Assembly (NCBI GenBank): GCA_945873675.1
Contig: CAMCEP010000051.1
Span: 1 to 13,650, forward strand
From: Asaia bogorensis
GTDB lineage: Bacteria; Pseudomonadota; Alphaproteobacteria; Acetobacterales; Acetobacteraceae
Length of the DNA stretch: 13,650 nt
Direction: 5' to 3'
Below, one piece after another: positions 1-6,973 of the stretch; the first letter of the stretch is position 1; each line of letters begins with the position of its first letter. Made by a program: the position numbers and the translations under genes. The notes beneath the pieces were generated by a model that made no database searches, had not been told where the DNA came from, and worked only from the letters and a program-made list of their open reading frames with translations.

Positions 1-186
1 GCGCCAGTTGGAATCACCCTCAGCCAGTGCATTCTGCAACAGGGCAGCACTCTGTTCCCAGGAATCGCGCTGCTGCACCTCAAGCCCGGCAAACCGTGCT
101 GCCTGTTGATAGGCCAGGGCTGCTGCAATTTGTGCGGGCGTCTGGCGACGAAATTCAGCAAGGCTTTGCGCGAACCACGGCCTCAT
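1..186 (-). CDS. Unrecognised protein, N-terminal part only
   Basis: This is the first 62 codons of a minus-strand gene that runs off the left edge of the window. The reading frame is open from an ATG at 184-186 to base 1. The start overlaps the stop of the upstream EamA transporter gene by four bases (ATGA), as in the other junctions of this operon, which supports it being a real translated gene. The visible peptide begins MRPWFAQSLAEFRRQTPAQI. It is rich in Ala, Gln and Glu, looks mostly helical, and has no signal peptide or membrane segment. I do not recognise the family from this fragment. It is probably co-transcribed with the transporter and the DUF482 gene. Confidence 0.6.
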   Translation of the reverse strand, partial: MRPWFAQSLAEFRRQTPAQIAAALAYQQAARFAGLEVQQRDSWEQSAALLQNALAEGDSNWR

Positions 187-1073
187 GCGCTTTGCCTTCG
201 CGGCCAGGTTGCGATCAGCACACTCAGCATCATCAGCGCGAAGCCGATGGCGTGGATGGCGGTAAATGCCTCCCGCAAGATCACCACGGCGACAAGCGCG
301 GCGGTCGCCGGCAGGAAGGCCGTGAAAATACCGGCCACACCGGCGCCAACGCGCTTCAGGCCGGCATACCAGAGCAGCAAACACAGCACGCTCGCCGTCA
401 CGCTATGAAATACCAGCAATGCCGCAAGGCGCGGATCTGCCAGCACAGCGATGCTGGCAATATCCGGCAAGGCAAAGGGGGCGAGCATCAGGGCAGAGAA
501 AATCTGCATCCAAAGGCTTGCCGTGATCACCCCAACACGGCCCACGATGCGCCGTGCCAGCAGCACGTAAAGCGCTTCGCCGATCACACCGCCGAAGATC
601 AGCAGATTGCCAAGGACAGACCCCGCAGCCTCCTCACCGCTCCGCGCAATTGTCATGGCCGCCATGCCGAAGGCGGCCAGGCTGACCGCGATCCATTGCG
701 GCGGCGTCAGGCGTTCGCGTAGCCAAAAGGCGCTGCCCAAAGCGACCACTGCGGGCAGGCTTGCAAGCACCAGCCCGCCTTCAAGCGCCGAGGTCAGGCG
801 TAAGCCCGCCAGCAAGCCCGCATTATAGATCACGGTGCCGAACAAAGCCTGCCAGGCAAGGTTGCGCATAACATCGCCCTCAGGCCGTGGCGCGGCTTCC
901 AATAGGCGCGCCAAGGGCCAAAGTAGCAGCACCGCCAAAACGCAGCGCAGAAAAGCGATCATCGGAATGGGCAGCGCTTCCGCCAACAATTTCGCAACCG
1001 CCACATTGGCGCCGACCAGCGCCATGGAGGCCGCCAATTGCAGATAAGCGATGCGCGGCACACCCGGCGTCAC
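183..1073 (-). CDS. EamA/DMT-superfamily transporter
   Basis: This is an inner-membrane permease of the drug/metabolite transporter superfamily, 296 residues, a normal length for two tandem EamA domains. About ten hydrophobic segments are visible, in two halves of roughly residues 8-140 and 150-290. Family-like stretches include the first helix with GANVAVAKLL, AFLRCVLAVLLLWPLA in the first half, and GVAGIFTAFLPATAALVAVV in the second. Substrates of this superfamily include amino acids, nucleotide sugars and drugs, and cannot be read from sequence. The likely start is GTG at 1071-1073, which overlaps the TGA of the upstream DUF482 gene by four bases (GTGA). The gene's own stop overlaps the next start (ATGA), so the three genes are probably translationally coupled. 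Family assignment is confident; substrate is unknown. Confidence 0.9.
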   Translation of the reverse strand: MTPGVPRIAYLQLAASMALVGANVAVAKLLAEALPIPMIAFLRCVLAVLLLWPLARLLEAAPRPEGDVMRNLAWQALFGTVIYNAGLLAGLRLTSALEGGLVLASLPAVVALGSAFWLRERLTPPQWIAVSLAAFGMAAMTIARSGEEAAGSVLGNLLIFGGVIGEALYVLLARRIVGRVGVITASLWMQIFSALMLAPFALPDIASIAVLADPRLAALLVFHSVTASVLCLLLWYAGLKRVGAGVAGIFTAFLPATAALVAVVILREAFTAIHAIGFALMMLSVLIATWPRRQSA

Positions 1074-2236
1074 CCGGTATCATCCGCCTGGCGAAAGGGG
1101 GAAAGTGTTGCAAGTGCGGCCATTTCGCGTTCCATCGCCGGGCGTTCGCGCGCAAGAAATTCATCCACCGCGCGGGACAGCCCCGGATGCGCGATCCAAT
1201 GTGCGGAATAGGTCGGCACGGGCAGATAGCCGCGCTGGATCTTGTGTTCGCCCTGCGCGCCGGCTTCAACGCGCGCAATGCCATGCGCAATCGCGAAATC
1301 CATGGCCATGTAATAGCAAAGCTCAAAATGCAGAAAGGGCACATCCACAATGGCGCCCCAATTGCGGCCATAAATCGCATCGCGCCCAATCAGATTAAGC
1401 GCGGCGGCGACAGGTTCTCCATCACGCTCCGCTACCATCAGCAGCACGCGATCACCAAGCCGTGCGCCGAGCAGCTGCCAGAAATTGCGCGTGAGATAGG
1501 CGCTGCGACCCCATTTCTTATCCGTAGTCGCGCGATAGAAGCGATGAAAGGCCTGCCAATGGCGCGGCGTAATTTCTGCCCCGCGCAATGTGCGCAGTGT
1601 CAGCCCTGCCGCCTGCACATCGCGTCTTTCGCGCTTCAGCGCCTTGCGCTTGCGCGAAGCCAAAGCGCCCAGGAAATCATCAAAATCACGATAGCCCGGA
1701 TTGGCCCAATGAAATTGCGTACCAAGCCTCTGCAGCCAGCCGGCATCACCCAAGGCACGCCATTCGGCTTCCGTGCAGAAGGTGGCATGGACCGATGATG
1801 CGCAAATACCCTCGCAGGCCTGCACTAAGGCGCCAGCCAAAACATCCGGCCCAAAGCCCGCTTCGGGATGGAGCAAAAGCCGCGGGCCAGGCACGGGGCT
1901 GAAGGGCACGGCCACTTGCAGCTTTGGATAATAATCCCCGCCGGCGCGTTCCAAAGCATCAGCCCAGCCATGGTCAAAGACATATTCGCCCTGGGAATGG
2001 GATTTGGCATAGGCTGGCGCACAGGCAAGCACGCGCCCGGCGGCGTCACGCAAAGCCGCGTGTTGCGGCAGCCAGCCGCGTTCCGCCACCGCGCTGCCGC
2101 TTTCCTCCAGCGCCAGTAGAAAGGCATGGCTCAGGAAGGGATTGTCACCACCCGCACAGGCATCCCAATCACGCGCCGGTATTTCGGCAATGGCGCGATG
2201 AAGCGTGAGCGTCAGAGAAGGTGGGTCATTGGACAT
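1070..2236 (-). CDS. COG3146/DUF482 GNAT-fold acyltransferase family protein
   Basis: This is a 388-residue cytoplasmic protein of the DUF482/COG3146 family, often annotated as GNAT-family N-acetyltransferase or as a FemAB-like peptidoglycan-related protein. Family hallmarks are the N-terminal NPFLSHAFLLALEESG, the central basic RKRKALKRERR, FYRATTDKKWGR, and the C-terminal EAGAQGEHKIQRGY followed by TYSAHWI. The biochemical substrate of the family is not established to my knowledge, so an acyl or aminoacyl transfer role is inference from the fold. I chose the ATG at 2234-2236 (MSNDPPSLT) because upstream in-frame starts add 17 residues that look like leader sequence. No strong ribosome binding site separates the choices. 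It is the first gene of an operon with the EamA transporter and the truncated gene at the window edge, and is divergent from the GT61-like gene. Confidence 0.85.
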   Translation of the reverse strand: MSNDPPSLTLTLHRAIAEIPARDWDACAGGDNPFLSHAFLLALEESGSAVAERGWLPQHAALRDAAGRVLACAPAYAKSHSQGEYVFDHGWADALERAGGDYYPKLQVAVPFSPVPGPRLLLHPEAGFGPDVLAGALVQACEGICASSVHATFCTEAEWRALGDAGWLQRLGTQFHWANPGYRDFDDFLGALASRKRKALKRERRDVQAAGLTLRTLRGAEITPRHWQAFHRFYRATTDKKWGRSAYLTRNFWQLLGARLGDRVLLMVAERDGEPVAAALNLIGRDAIYGRNWGAIVDVPFLHFELCYYMAMDFAIAHGIARVEAGAQGEHKIQRGYLPVPTYSAHWIAHPGLSRAVDEFLARERPAMEREMAALATLSPFRQADDTG

Positions 2237-2378
2237 GGAATGATTTATCTTTCTTAGCATAGCGGGATGGAGCGTTAAACTGCGCAACCAATGGTACCCA
2301 TACCGCTTTCGCTGCGGCTCTTTGCTGTGCCATTCTTTGGGTCAACCCTTGAATGGAAGTTCCTCCTTGTTCCCAGAA
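2237..2378. promoter_or_regulatory. Divergent intergenic region
   Basis: This region lies between the minus-strand DUF482 operon and the plus-strand GT61-like gene, so it should hold promoters for both. I see no convincing -35/-10 pair and no strong inverted repeat. It contains a TTG at 2322 and further in-frame codons that could extend the glycosyltransferase gene upstream. Confidence 0.3.
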
Positions 2379-3302
2379 ATGCCTGATAAACCCGGGCTTA
2401 TTGAGCTTAATGAGGTAACATTAGCGCCGGTCCGCTCTCCACAGGGGCCTTGGGGCAAGCATTTTTTTGGCGCTTTCGATCAGAATGGCCAATTCATTGA
2501 TGGTTTTGCGCATCCCTGGTGCGGAATTGATGGCATGCCAGCGGCGCCCATAGCGCGACATCAGGGAACCGCTATTTATGGGGGCGTCGCGATGCATCAT
2601 GTCGGCCACTTTCTGCTGGAAGGCCTCTCGCGGCTTTGGTGCCTGAAACGTTTTCCCGAACTCCCGATCATCTGGCACTGGATTGATCTGCCAATCCCGC
2701 ATCCAGATGATCGCAGCTGGCTAGGCGAATTGATCGGGCTTTTGGGTTTGGCGAAACATCGTCACATCTTGCTACGTCGCCCGCTTTTGGTTGAGCGCCT
2801 GCTGCTGCCTGAAGCAGGATTCCGCTCCGGCCAGTTCCTCCATCCCTTGCAGGCAGCTTCCTTGCGCTGCGTGACGGGGCCGGAAGCCATTCCAGGGAAA
2901 CGCATCTGGCTTTCGCGCAGCGCCTTGCCCAATCAATTCGGACGCGTGGCGGGAGAAGAACAGGTTGAGGCGCTTCTTTCAGCCAAAGGCTGGACGATCA
3001 TCCATCCGGAGCGTCAAAGCATGCGCCGCAGCGCAGCGCTTTTCCAGGAGGCCGAGGTGGTCTCGGGCTTTATCGGGTCCGCCTTCCATACGGTGCTGCT
3101 CCATGCGGCGCCACGGGCACGCCTGCGTCCAGTTATCCGCCCTGGTATTCCGCTGGCTGATTACCGCATCGTTGCGGAGGCCAAGGGGCTGGACCTTACC
3201 GCTATCGAAACCCCGATGACTGCCTTGGACCAACGGGCAAGCTGGACAAATTTCCAGCTACAGGCGCCAACGGATTTGGTAAACACCCTCGTGGAAAGTT
3301 GA
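2379..3302 (+). CDS. GT61-like (DUF563) glycosyltransferase
   Basis: This predicted cytoplasmic glycosyltransferase has 307 residues. The C-terminal half carries the DUF563/GT61 pattern: KRIWLSRSALPNQFGR, then a segment ending in GWTIIHPE, then SMRRSAALFQEAEVVSGFIG and SAFHTVLLHA. This corresponds to the family's usual order of an Arg-rich motif, 'position x in the record' motif, and a Gly/Ser-rich loop followed by a helix. The N-terminal half contains HHVGHFLLEGLSRLW, also typical. In bacteria such proteins often act on capsule, exopolysaccharide or LPS sugars; the sugar and acceptor here are unknown. ATG at 2379 is preferred; a TTG at 2322 would add 19 residues, and neither has a clear ribosome binding site. 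The gene stands alone and converges on the RidA-family gene. Bases 2461-2520 contain 26 G+C of 60, low for this window. Confidence 0.75.
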   Translation: MPDKPGLIELNEVTLAPVRSPQGPWGKHFFGAFDQNGQFIDGFAHPWCGIDGMPAAPIARHQGTAIYGGVAMHHVGHFLLEGLSRLWCLKRFPELPIIWHWIDLPIPHPDDRSWLGELIGLLGLAKHRHILLRRPLLVERLLLPEAGFRSGQFLHPLQAASLRCVTGPEAIPGKRIWLSRSALPNQFGRVAGEEQVEALLSAKGWTIIHPERQSMRRSAALFQEAEVVSGFIGSAFHTVLLHAAPRARLRPVIRPGIPLADYRIVAEAKGLDLTAIETPMTALDQRASWTNFQLQAPTDLVNTLVES

Positions 3303-3316
3303 AAAGGCGCTTGAGA

Positions 3317-3781
3317 TCACCCAATCTCAAACATCCCTTCCACTTCCACCGCCGCATCACCGGGCAGCGAAGGCACGCCAATAGTCGTCCGCGCATGGCG
3401 CCCAACATCGCCAAACACTTCCACCGCCAGATCGGAAGCGCCATTCATCACCAGCGCGTGTTGGGTGAATTCTGCAGGTGCGGCAATGAAGCCACCAAGC
3501 CGCACCACGCGCGTGACGTTATCCAGATCTTCGGCGGCCGCCTTCAACTGCGCCAGCAGATTGATGAAGCAAAGCCGCGCGGCTTCGCGCCCAACTTCAA
3601 TGGAAACGCCCGCACCCAGCTTGCCGGTATAGGCAATTTTGCCATCGCGCACCGGCACCTGGCCCGAAATCACCACCAGCTTTCCGCTGATGTTGAACGG
3701 GATATAATTCGCAATCGGTGCCGCGGGTGTTGGCAATACAATGCCAAGGGCAGCAAGCTTCGCTTCGATTTTACCGGCCAT
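3317..3781 (-). CDS. RidA/YjgF-family protein (long, 154-residue type)
   Basis: This belongs to the Rid family, whose archetype RidA hydrolyses reactive enamine/imine intermediates of amino-acid metabolism. At 154 residues it matches the longer subgroup often annotated as L-PSP endoribonuclease-like rather than the ~128-residue RidA. Visible features are ISGQVPVRDGKIAYTGKLG (about 38-56), the helix REAARLCFINLLAQLKAA, and HARTTIGVPSLPGDAAVEVEG near the C-terminus. Arg131 aligns with the carboxylate-binding arginine of RidA (R105 in E. coli) and Glu146/Glu148 lie in the conserved last strand, so activity is plausible. It starts 25 bases after the stop of the NrdJ-like gene on the same strand and is probably co-transcribed with it. 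Family is confident; substrate is unknown. Confidence 0.9.
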   Translation of the reverse strand: MAGKIEAKLAALGIVLPTPAAPIANYIPFNISGKLVVISGQVPVRDGKIAYTGKLGAGVSIEVGREAARLCFINLLAQLKAAAEDLDNVTRVVRLGGFIAAPAEFTQHALVMNGASDLAVEVFGDVGRHARTTIGVPSLPGDAAVEVEGMFEIG

Positions 3782-3806
3782 GATCCTGTTCCTTCAAAAG
3801 CGCCAA

Positions 3807-5303
3807 TTACGCTGCGGGGCGCAAATGGCGGCGCATGCGTGGTGAAGGATGCGCCGGCAATTCCAAGGGAAGCAAGGGCAGCACCGCCGCGCGCGGTTGC
3901 AGCGTTTCTTCTTCCACCGGGTCCGGCAGATCCTCGCGCCCCAGATAATCACGCGCCAAGCGCCTAAAGGCCCAATCCAGCACGGATGTTGCGCGGCGAA
4001 TGCCCCCGTCGCCTTCCACCGCGCCGCCATGGCCAGGTGCATAGGCATAGGCATTGACAAAACTCGCCAAAGGCACGCCCTGCGCCAGGCCAAGCGATAC
4101 AGCCTGCGCCAACGCTTCCATCAAGGCGCGCGTCATCGCCGCTTCGCGCGGGAGGGAGAAGGAAATCTCCCGCAAATGGCCACGATCATCTTCAACAGCG
4201 CGCAGTGCAACACGATTCCCGGCAATGGCCACACGCCAGCAGCGATTGACTGGCGCATGGATGGGCCGAGGCGCGGCGCGGCGCGCTTCGGGCAAATCGG
4301 CAGGCGCCGGCATGGCGGGCGGCGGCGCATCCAGGAAGGGCATCACCGCCGCTTCCATGGCGCGCCGCGCCTGCGGGGCAATGGGGGCGAGCAGCCATGC
4401 GGCATCAACGCCAGCGCGTTCGGCCGCGCGGGTTGGCACTTGCGTGATGCGCCCATCCTCGCCGCGCGCCGGGCGGCTTGCGCCATGGGCCGGGGCAATG
4501 CCCGCACTTTCCGCGCCCAACAAAGCTTCCACTGCGTCAGCGGGTGCCAAGGCAATGCAGCCGCGATGCCGCAAACCTGGGGAAGCCGCCGCCGCCGCCA
4601 AAGCCGCACGCGCTGCCTGGGCAAGGCCGGCGATTACGGTTTCCTCCGGTGGGGTTGGGCAGATCAGCGCCACCGCATGGCGCGGGCCGAAACGCGTCGC
4701 CAACCGGCCGGATTCCGCCTCGGCCGCGCCGCGCGTGAGCCCGGCGATGGCAGCGGCGACATCGCGTGCCTCGTTACTGTCGTAGCCAAGGCCGAAACCG
4801 GCCATCAGCCCAGCCAAATCGGCAAAACCAAGGCGCAGGCTCTCCGCCTTGCCATGGCCCCAAATATCAAGCGTTTGCACAGCAAGCTGACAGGCAGCGC
4901 GATAAGCCGGCGCATCGAAGCCACCTGCCCCATCCAGAAAGGCCGGCAGGTTGAGCACAAAACGCCCCTCACCCCGCGCATCGCGCCAGATCTCGGCCCC
5001 GGGCGCGCCGCGCCGGGCCAGGATCAGCGAACGCAGGCCAGCGGCCAGGCTTTCCGCCGCATCAGCGCCATCCAGCAGGCCAAGGCGGCGCCCGCGGAGC
5101 GTCAGGCGTTGAATCCAGGCCTCTGCCACGCTTGGCAGCGTGGCCGGGCCACTCCCCGGGGCTAGCGCGGCCAGCGCCTCCCCGGCTTCATCTTCCCAAG
5201 GCGCGGGGATGGCGACAGCGCGCGGCGGCGAATCAGGATCCGCCCCCGCCTTCAAGCGCCGCAGCGCAACCCCAGCCCAGATGGTTCCAACTATTCCAGC
5301 CAT
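3807..5303 (-). CDS. Degenerate class II ribonucleotide reductase (NrdJ)-like protein
   Basis: This 498-residue protein contains segments resembling adenosylcobalamin-dependent ribonucleotide reductase in the same order but without the catalytic core. Residues 11-45 resemble the NrdJ N-terminus. Residues 114-205 match the stretch after the active-site motif (VLNLPAFLDGAGGFDAPAYR, LRLGFADLAGLMAGFGLGYD). Residues 249-272 (CIALAPADAVEALLGAESAG) sit where NrdJ has APTGTI and TTGIEP. Residues 352-460 match the C-terminal TSCPD-type domain (REISFSLPREAAM, AVSLGLAQGVPLASFVNAYA, ATSVLDWAFRRLARDYLGRE). There are only four cysteines (138, 215, 249, 355), no NPCSE-like motif and no CxxC tail, so nucleotide reduction is unlikely. 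Full NrdJ proteins are much longer. A regulatory or structural role is inference. It precedes the RidA-family gene and is divergent from NDUFA12. The ATG start is at 5301-5303, without a strong ribosome binding site. Confidence 0.75.
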   Translation of the reverse strand: MAGIVGTIWAGVALRRLKAGADPDSPPRAVAIPAPWEDEAGEALAALAPGSGPATLPSVAEAWIQRLTLRGRRLGLLDGADAAESLAAGLRSLILARRGAPGAEIWRDARGEGRFVLNLPAFLDGAGGFDAPAYRAACQLAVQTLDIWGHGKAESLRLGFADLAGLMAGFGLGYDSNEARDVAAAIAGLTRGAAEAESGRLATRFGPRHAVALICPTPPEETVIAGLAQAARAALAAAAASPGLRHRGCIALAPADAVEALLGAESAGIAPAHGASRPARGEDGRITQVPTRAAERAGVDAAWLLAPIAPQARRAMEAAVMPFLDAPPPAMPAPADLPEARRAAPRPIHAPVNRCWRVAIAGNRVALRAVEDDRGHLREISFSLPREAAMTRALMEALAQAVSLGLAQGVPLASFVNAYAYAPGHGGAVEGDGGIRRATSVLDWAFRRLARDYLGREDLPDPVEEETLQPRAAVLPLLPLELPAHPSPRMRRHLRPAA

Positions 5304-5479
5304 GGGCCAATGCTAAGCGCGACTCGAAAGCCTGGGAAGCCTTATTTAGTGGTATTTGGGGGGTGGACCCACAATATCCTGTGGATAGCTTCGCTGGCGC
5401 TTTGCCAACGCTTTGCTTTTGCGTGCCCCGCGCGGCTGTGCGATGATAAAGGTCGTTTCGCTTGTTCCAGGAAAGCGCC
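5304..5479. promoter_or_regulatory. Divergent promoter region between the NrdJ-like and NDUFA12 genes
   Basis: This 176-base gap should contain start signals for both directions. It is locally AT-richer than the flanking genes, with TTATTTAG near 5342 and GATAAA at 5445-5450 as a possible -10 element for the plus strand, though no well-spaced -35 is evident. A short inverted repeat CCACA/TGTGG lies at 5369-5373 and 5380-5384 with a 6-base spacer. The elements are suggestive only. Confidence 0.35.
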
Positions 5480-5821
5480 ATGCAGTTGCTCTCTACCCTC
5501 ATGATCCGCCTGACCAGCCGTCAGATTGGCAAGGACCGCTTAGGCAATACCTACTGGGAAGCCCGCGGCCGGCGTGATTCCTATGGCAGACCCATGCGCC
5601 GCGTGCTGTTCGCTAAGGAAGCCCAGGCCTCTGCCGTGCCGGCGGAATGGTGGGGCTGGCTGCACCACACCACGGAACAACCATTGCCGGAGGACGCGCC
5701 GCGCCGCGCCTGGCAGAAGGAACACCGCCCGAATATGACCGGCACGCCCGAAGCTTGGCGGCCGGTGAACCCGGCGGCCAGCCGCGGCGGGGATTACGAA
5801 GCCTGGACGCCGGGACGCTAG
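5480..5821 (+). CDS. NDUFA12-like complex I accessory subunit
   Basis: This 113-residue protein is the bacterial homologue of mitochondrial NDUFA12 (B17.2), an accessory subunit of respiratory NADH:ubiquinone oxidoreductase found in alphaproteobacteria. Recognisable features are GKDRLGNTYWEARG (17-30), an RRVLF strand, VPAEWWGWLHHTTEQPLPED (54-73) and WQKEHRPNMTGTPEAWRP near the C-terminus, in the family order. It has no signal peptide and is expected on the matrix/cytoplasmic arm of complex I. The start at 5480 is supported by an AGGAAAG ribosome binding site about six bases upstream; a TTG 18 bases earlier is less likely. The gene is separate from the main nuo operon (none is visible here). 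It is followed 12 bases later by mlaD and is probably the first gene of a four-gene operon. Confidence 0.93.
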   Translation: MQLLSTLMIRLTSRQIGKDRLGNTYWEARGRRDSYGRPMRRVLFAKEAQASAVPAEWWGWLHHTTEQPLPEDAPRRAWQKEHRPNMTGTPEAWRPVNPAASRGGDYEAWTPGR

Positions 5822-5833
5822 ACGGCCCGTCTC

Positions 5834-6328
5834 ATGCAAAAGCGCTCAATCGCTGAAATCCTGACCGGCTTGGTGGTGCTGGCCATTGCGGCGAGCTTCC
5901 TTGGCTATGCCGTCACCAGCACAGGGCGCAGCTTTTCCGGGCCAGGCATGAACCTGACCGCGAAATTCGATCGGATTGATGGGCTAGGCCAGGGGGCGGA
6001 TGTGCGCATTGCCGGCGTCAAGGTCGGGCAGGTTGTGGCGCAGCGGATTGATCCGGAAAGCTTCCTCGCTGTGCTGACGCTGCGTGTAGATGCTGGGCTT
6101 AAGCTGCCGCACGACACCTCGGCCGAGATTTCAAGCGAAGGCTTGCTCGGCGGCAAATATGTTGCGCTGGTGCCGGGTGGCGATACGCGCATCCTGCGTG
6201 AGGGAAGTGAGATCACCATCACGCAAAGCGCCATTAACCTCGAAAGCCTTTTGGGGCGGTTCATATTCTCGGCGGGTGAGACCAATCAGCGCGGCAATCA
6301 GGAAAACGCGCCGGCGACGCCGCGATGA
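5834..6328 (+). CDS. mlaD: MlaD, MCE-domain phospholipid transport protein
   Basis: This is the inner-membrane-anchored substrate-binding component of the Mla system, which moves phospholipids between the inner and outer membranes and maintains outer-membrane asymmetry. Its 164 residues are typical of alphaproteobacterial MlaD. An N-terminal membrane helix spans about residues 8-27. It is followed by one MCE domain at about 37-116 with the hallmark GLGQGADVRIAGVKVGQV and SSEGLLGGKYVALVPGG, and a hydrophobic tail segment ESLLGRFIFSAG that could line the hexamer pore. MlaE, MlaF, MlaB and MlaC are not in this window, so partner genes must lie elsewhere. No clear ribosome binding site precedes the ATG, and with only 12 bases from the NDUFA12 stop, reinitiation is plausible. 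Its stop overlaps the next gene by four bases (ATGA). Confidence 0.93.
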   Translation: MQKRSIAEILTGLVVLAIAASFLGYAVTSTGRSFSGPGMNLTAKFDRIDGLGQGADVRIAGVKVGQVVAQRIDPESFLAVLTLRVDAGLKLPHDTSAEISSEGLLGGKYVALVPGGDTRILREGSEITITQSAINLESLLGRFIFSAGETNQRGNQENAPATPR

Positions 6329-6549
6329 AGCCGCTGCCCAAGCCACCTGCCGCCTGGCCTGGGGCAGATGGCAAGCCTGTATCGTGCAACGAAAAGCTCA
6401 AGATGCTCAAAGAAAACCACACGGAAGCCGCGACAGTGCTGCGCGATGTGTTTGAAGACGCGGTGCTGATGGGCGTGGATGAAGCCGCGATGCGCGCGAT
6501 TTTGCAGGAGATGATCGCAGCATTGCCAAGCCCGAAAAGCGGCGCATGA
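6325..6549 (+). CDS. Small protein of unknown function between mlaD and the DUF2155 gene
   Basis: This 74-residue protein is not one I recognise. It begins with a Pro/Lys-rich stretch (MKPLPKPPAAWPGADGKPVS) and has one Cys (residue 21). The rest looks like two amphipathic helices (about 22-45 and 50-66) containing DVFEDAVLMGVDEAAMRAIL. It has no signal peptide and is probably cytoplasmic. Both ends overlap neighbours by four bases (ATGA with mlaD at 6325-6328 and ATGA with the DUF2155 gene at 6546-6549), strong evidence that it is translated. Context suggests a role with envelope or complex I genes, but that is only guilt by association. Confidence 0.75.
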   Translation: MKPLPKPPAAWPGADGKPVSCNEKLKMLKENHTEAATVLRDVFEDAVLMGVDEAAMRAILQEMIAALPSPKSGA

Positions 6550-6905
6550 AAAAGCTTTTGGCGTTCGCACTGTGCTGCCTGCCAGGTCTGGCACAAGCGC
6601 AAGAATGGGTGCCGCGCCAACAGGCGCGCATCCAGGCTTTGGATAAGGTGACGGCGCGTGTGACGGTACTAGAAGGCCGCGTTGGGGAAAGCCTGAGCTT
6701 CGGCACACTCACGATCCGCATCGGCGCCTGCCATGCGCGCCCGCCCACGGAAGTGCCCGATTCCGCCGCCTGGTTTGAAATGACCGATAGCCGCGCGCCG
6801 CAGGGCAGCCCGCCAGTGTTTCGCGGCTGGATGTTCGCCGATGCGCCGGGCGTGAATATGCTGGAACATCCCGTCTATGATGTGCGGATCTTGAACTGCC
6901 GATGA
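6546..6905 (+). CDS. DUF2155 secreted protein
   Basis: This 119-residue member of the DUF2155 family is widespread in alphaproteobacteria and without a known function. An N-terminal signal peptide is clear: MKK, the hydrophobic LLAFALCCLPGLA, and cleavage probably after AQA at residue 18, so the mature protein should be periplasmic. The core includes ALDKVTARVTVLEGRVGESL, TIRIGACHARPPTEVPDSAA, a FRGWMFADAPGVNMLEHPVY stretch and a terminal DVRILNC. The two mature-domain cysteines (residue 60 in GACHARPP and the one near the C-terminus) could form a disulfide. Translation is coupled to the preceding small gene by an ATGA overlap. It is the last gene of the NDUFA12-mlaD operon. Family is confident; function is unknown. 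Confidence 0.9.
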   Translation: MKKLLAFALCCLPGLAQAQEWVPRQQARIQALDKVTARVTVLEGRVGESLSFGTLTIRIGACHARPPTEVPDSAAWFEMTDSRAPQGSPPVFRGWMFADAPGVNMLEHPVYDVRILNCR

Positions 6906-6973
6906 GGATGAGCCTCCCTTCCTGGAGGGGGGTGGGCACGCTATATTAGCTTCTGCTTTAGGAAGCTCAGCCC
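6906..6973 (+). promoter_or_regulatory. Leader of the persulfide-dioxygenase-like gene, with inverted repeat over the ribosome binding site
   Basis: AGCTTC (6948-6953) and GAAGCT (6962-6967) form a perfect 6-base inverted repeat with an 8-base loop. The second arm includes most of the GGAAG ribosome binding site (6961-6965) of the gene starting at 6974. A -10-like TATATT lies just upstream at 6942-6947, with TTCCTG 17 bases before it as a poor -35 candidate. A second short hairpin (CCTCC 6913-6917, GGAGG 6924-6928) lacks a T tract and is a weak terminator candidate for the DUF2155 gene. Confidence 0.4.

Noticed and set aside
887..1798. Plus-strand open frame of 303 codons across the EamA and DUF482 genes
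   Set aside because: It straddles two well-supported minus-strand genes and encodes a His/Arg/Ala-rich product with no recognisable domain.
3849..5165. Long plus-strand open frame of 438 codons opposite the NrdJ-like gene
   Set aside because: It lies antisense to a gene with recognisable NrdJ segments. Its product is an Arg/Ala/Gln-rich low-information sequence with no family features, as expected opposite GC-rich coding DNA.
3807..5303. The NrdJ-like gene as a frameshifted or sequencing-damaged true reductase
   Set aside because: The frame is open throughout and the NrdJ-like segments occur in order in one frame. The missing core is absent rather than displaced into another frame, as the gene is too short to contain it.
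5369..5384. CCACA/TGTGG inverted repeat as a terminator or operator
   Set aside because: The stem is only five base pairs, without a T tract or a recognised operator pattern; chance occurrence is likely.
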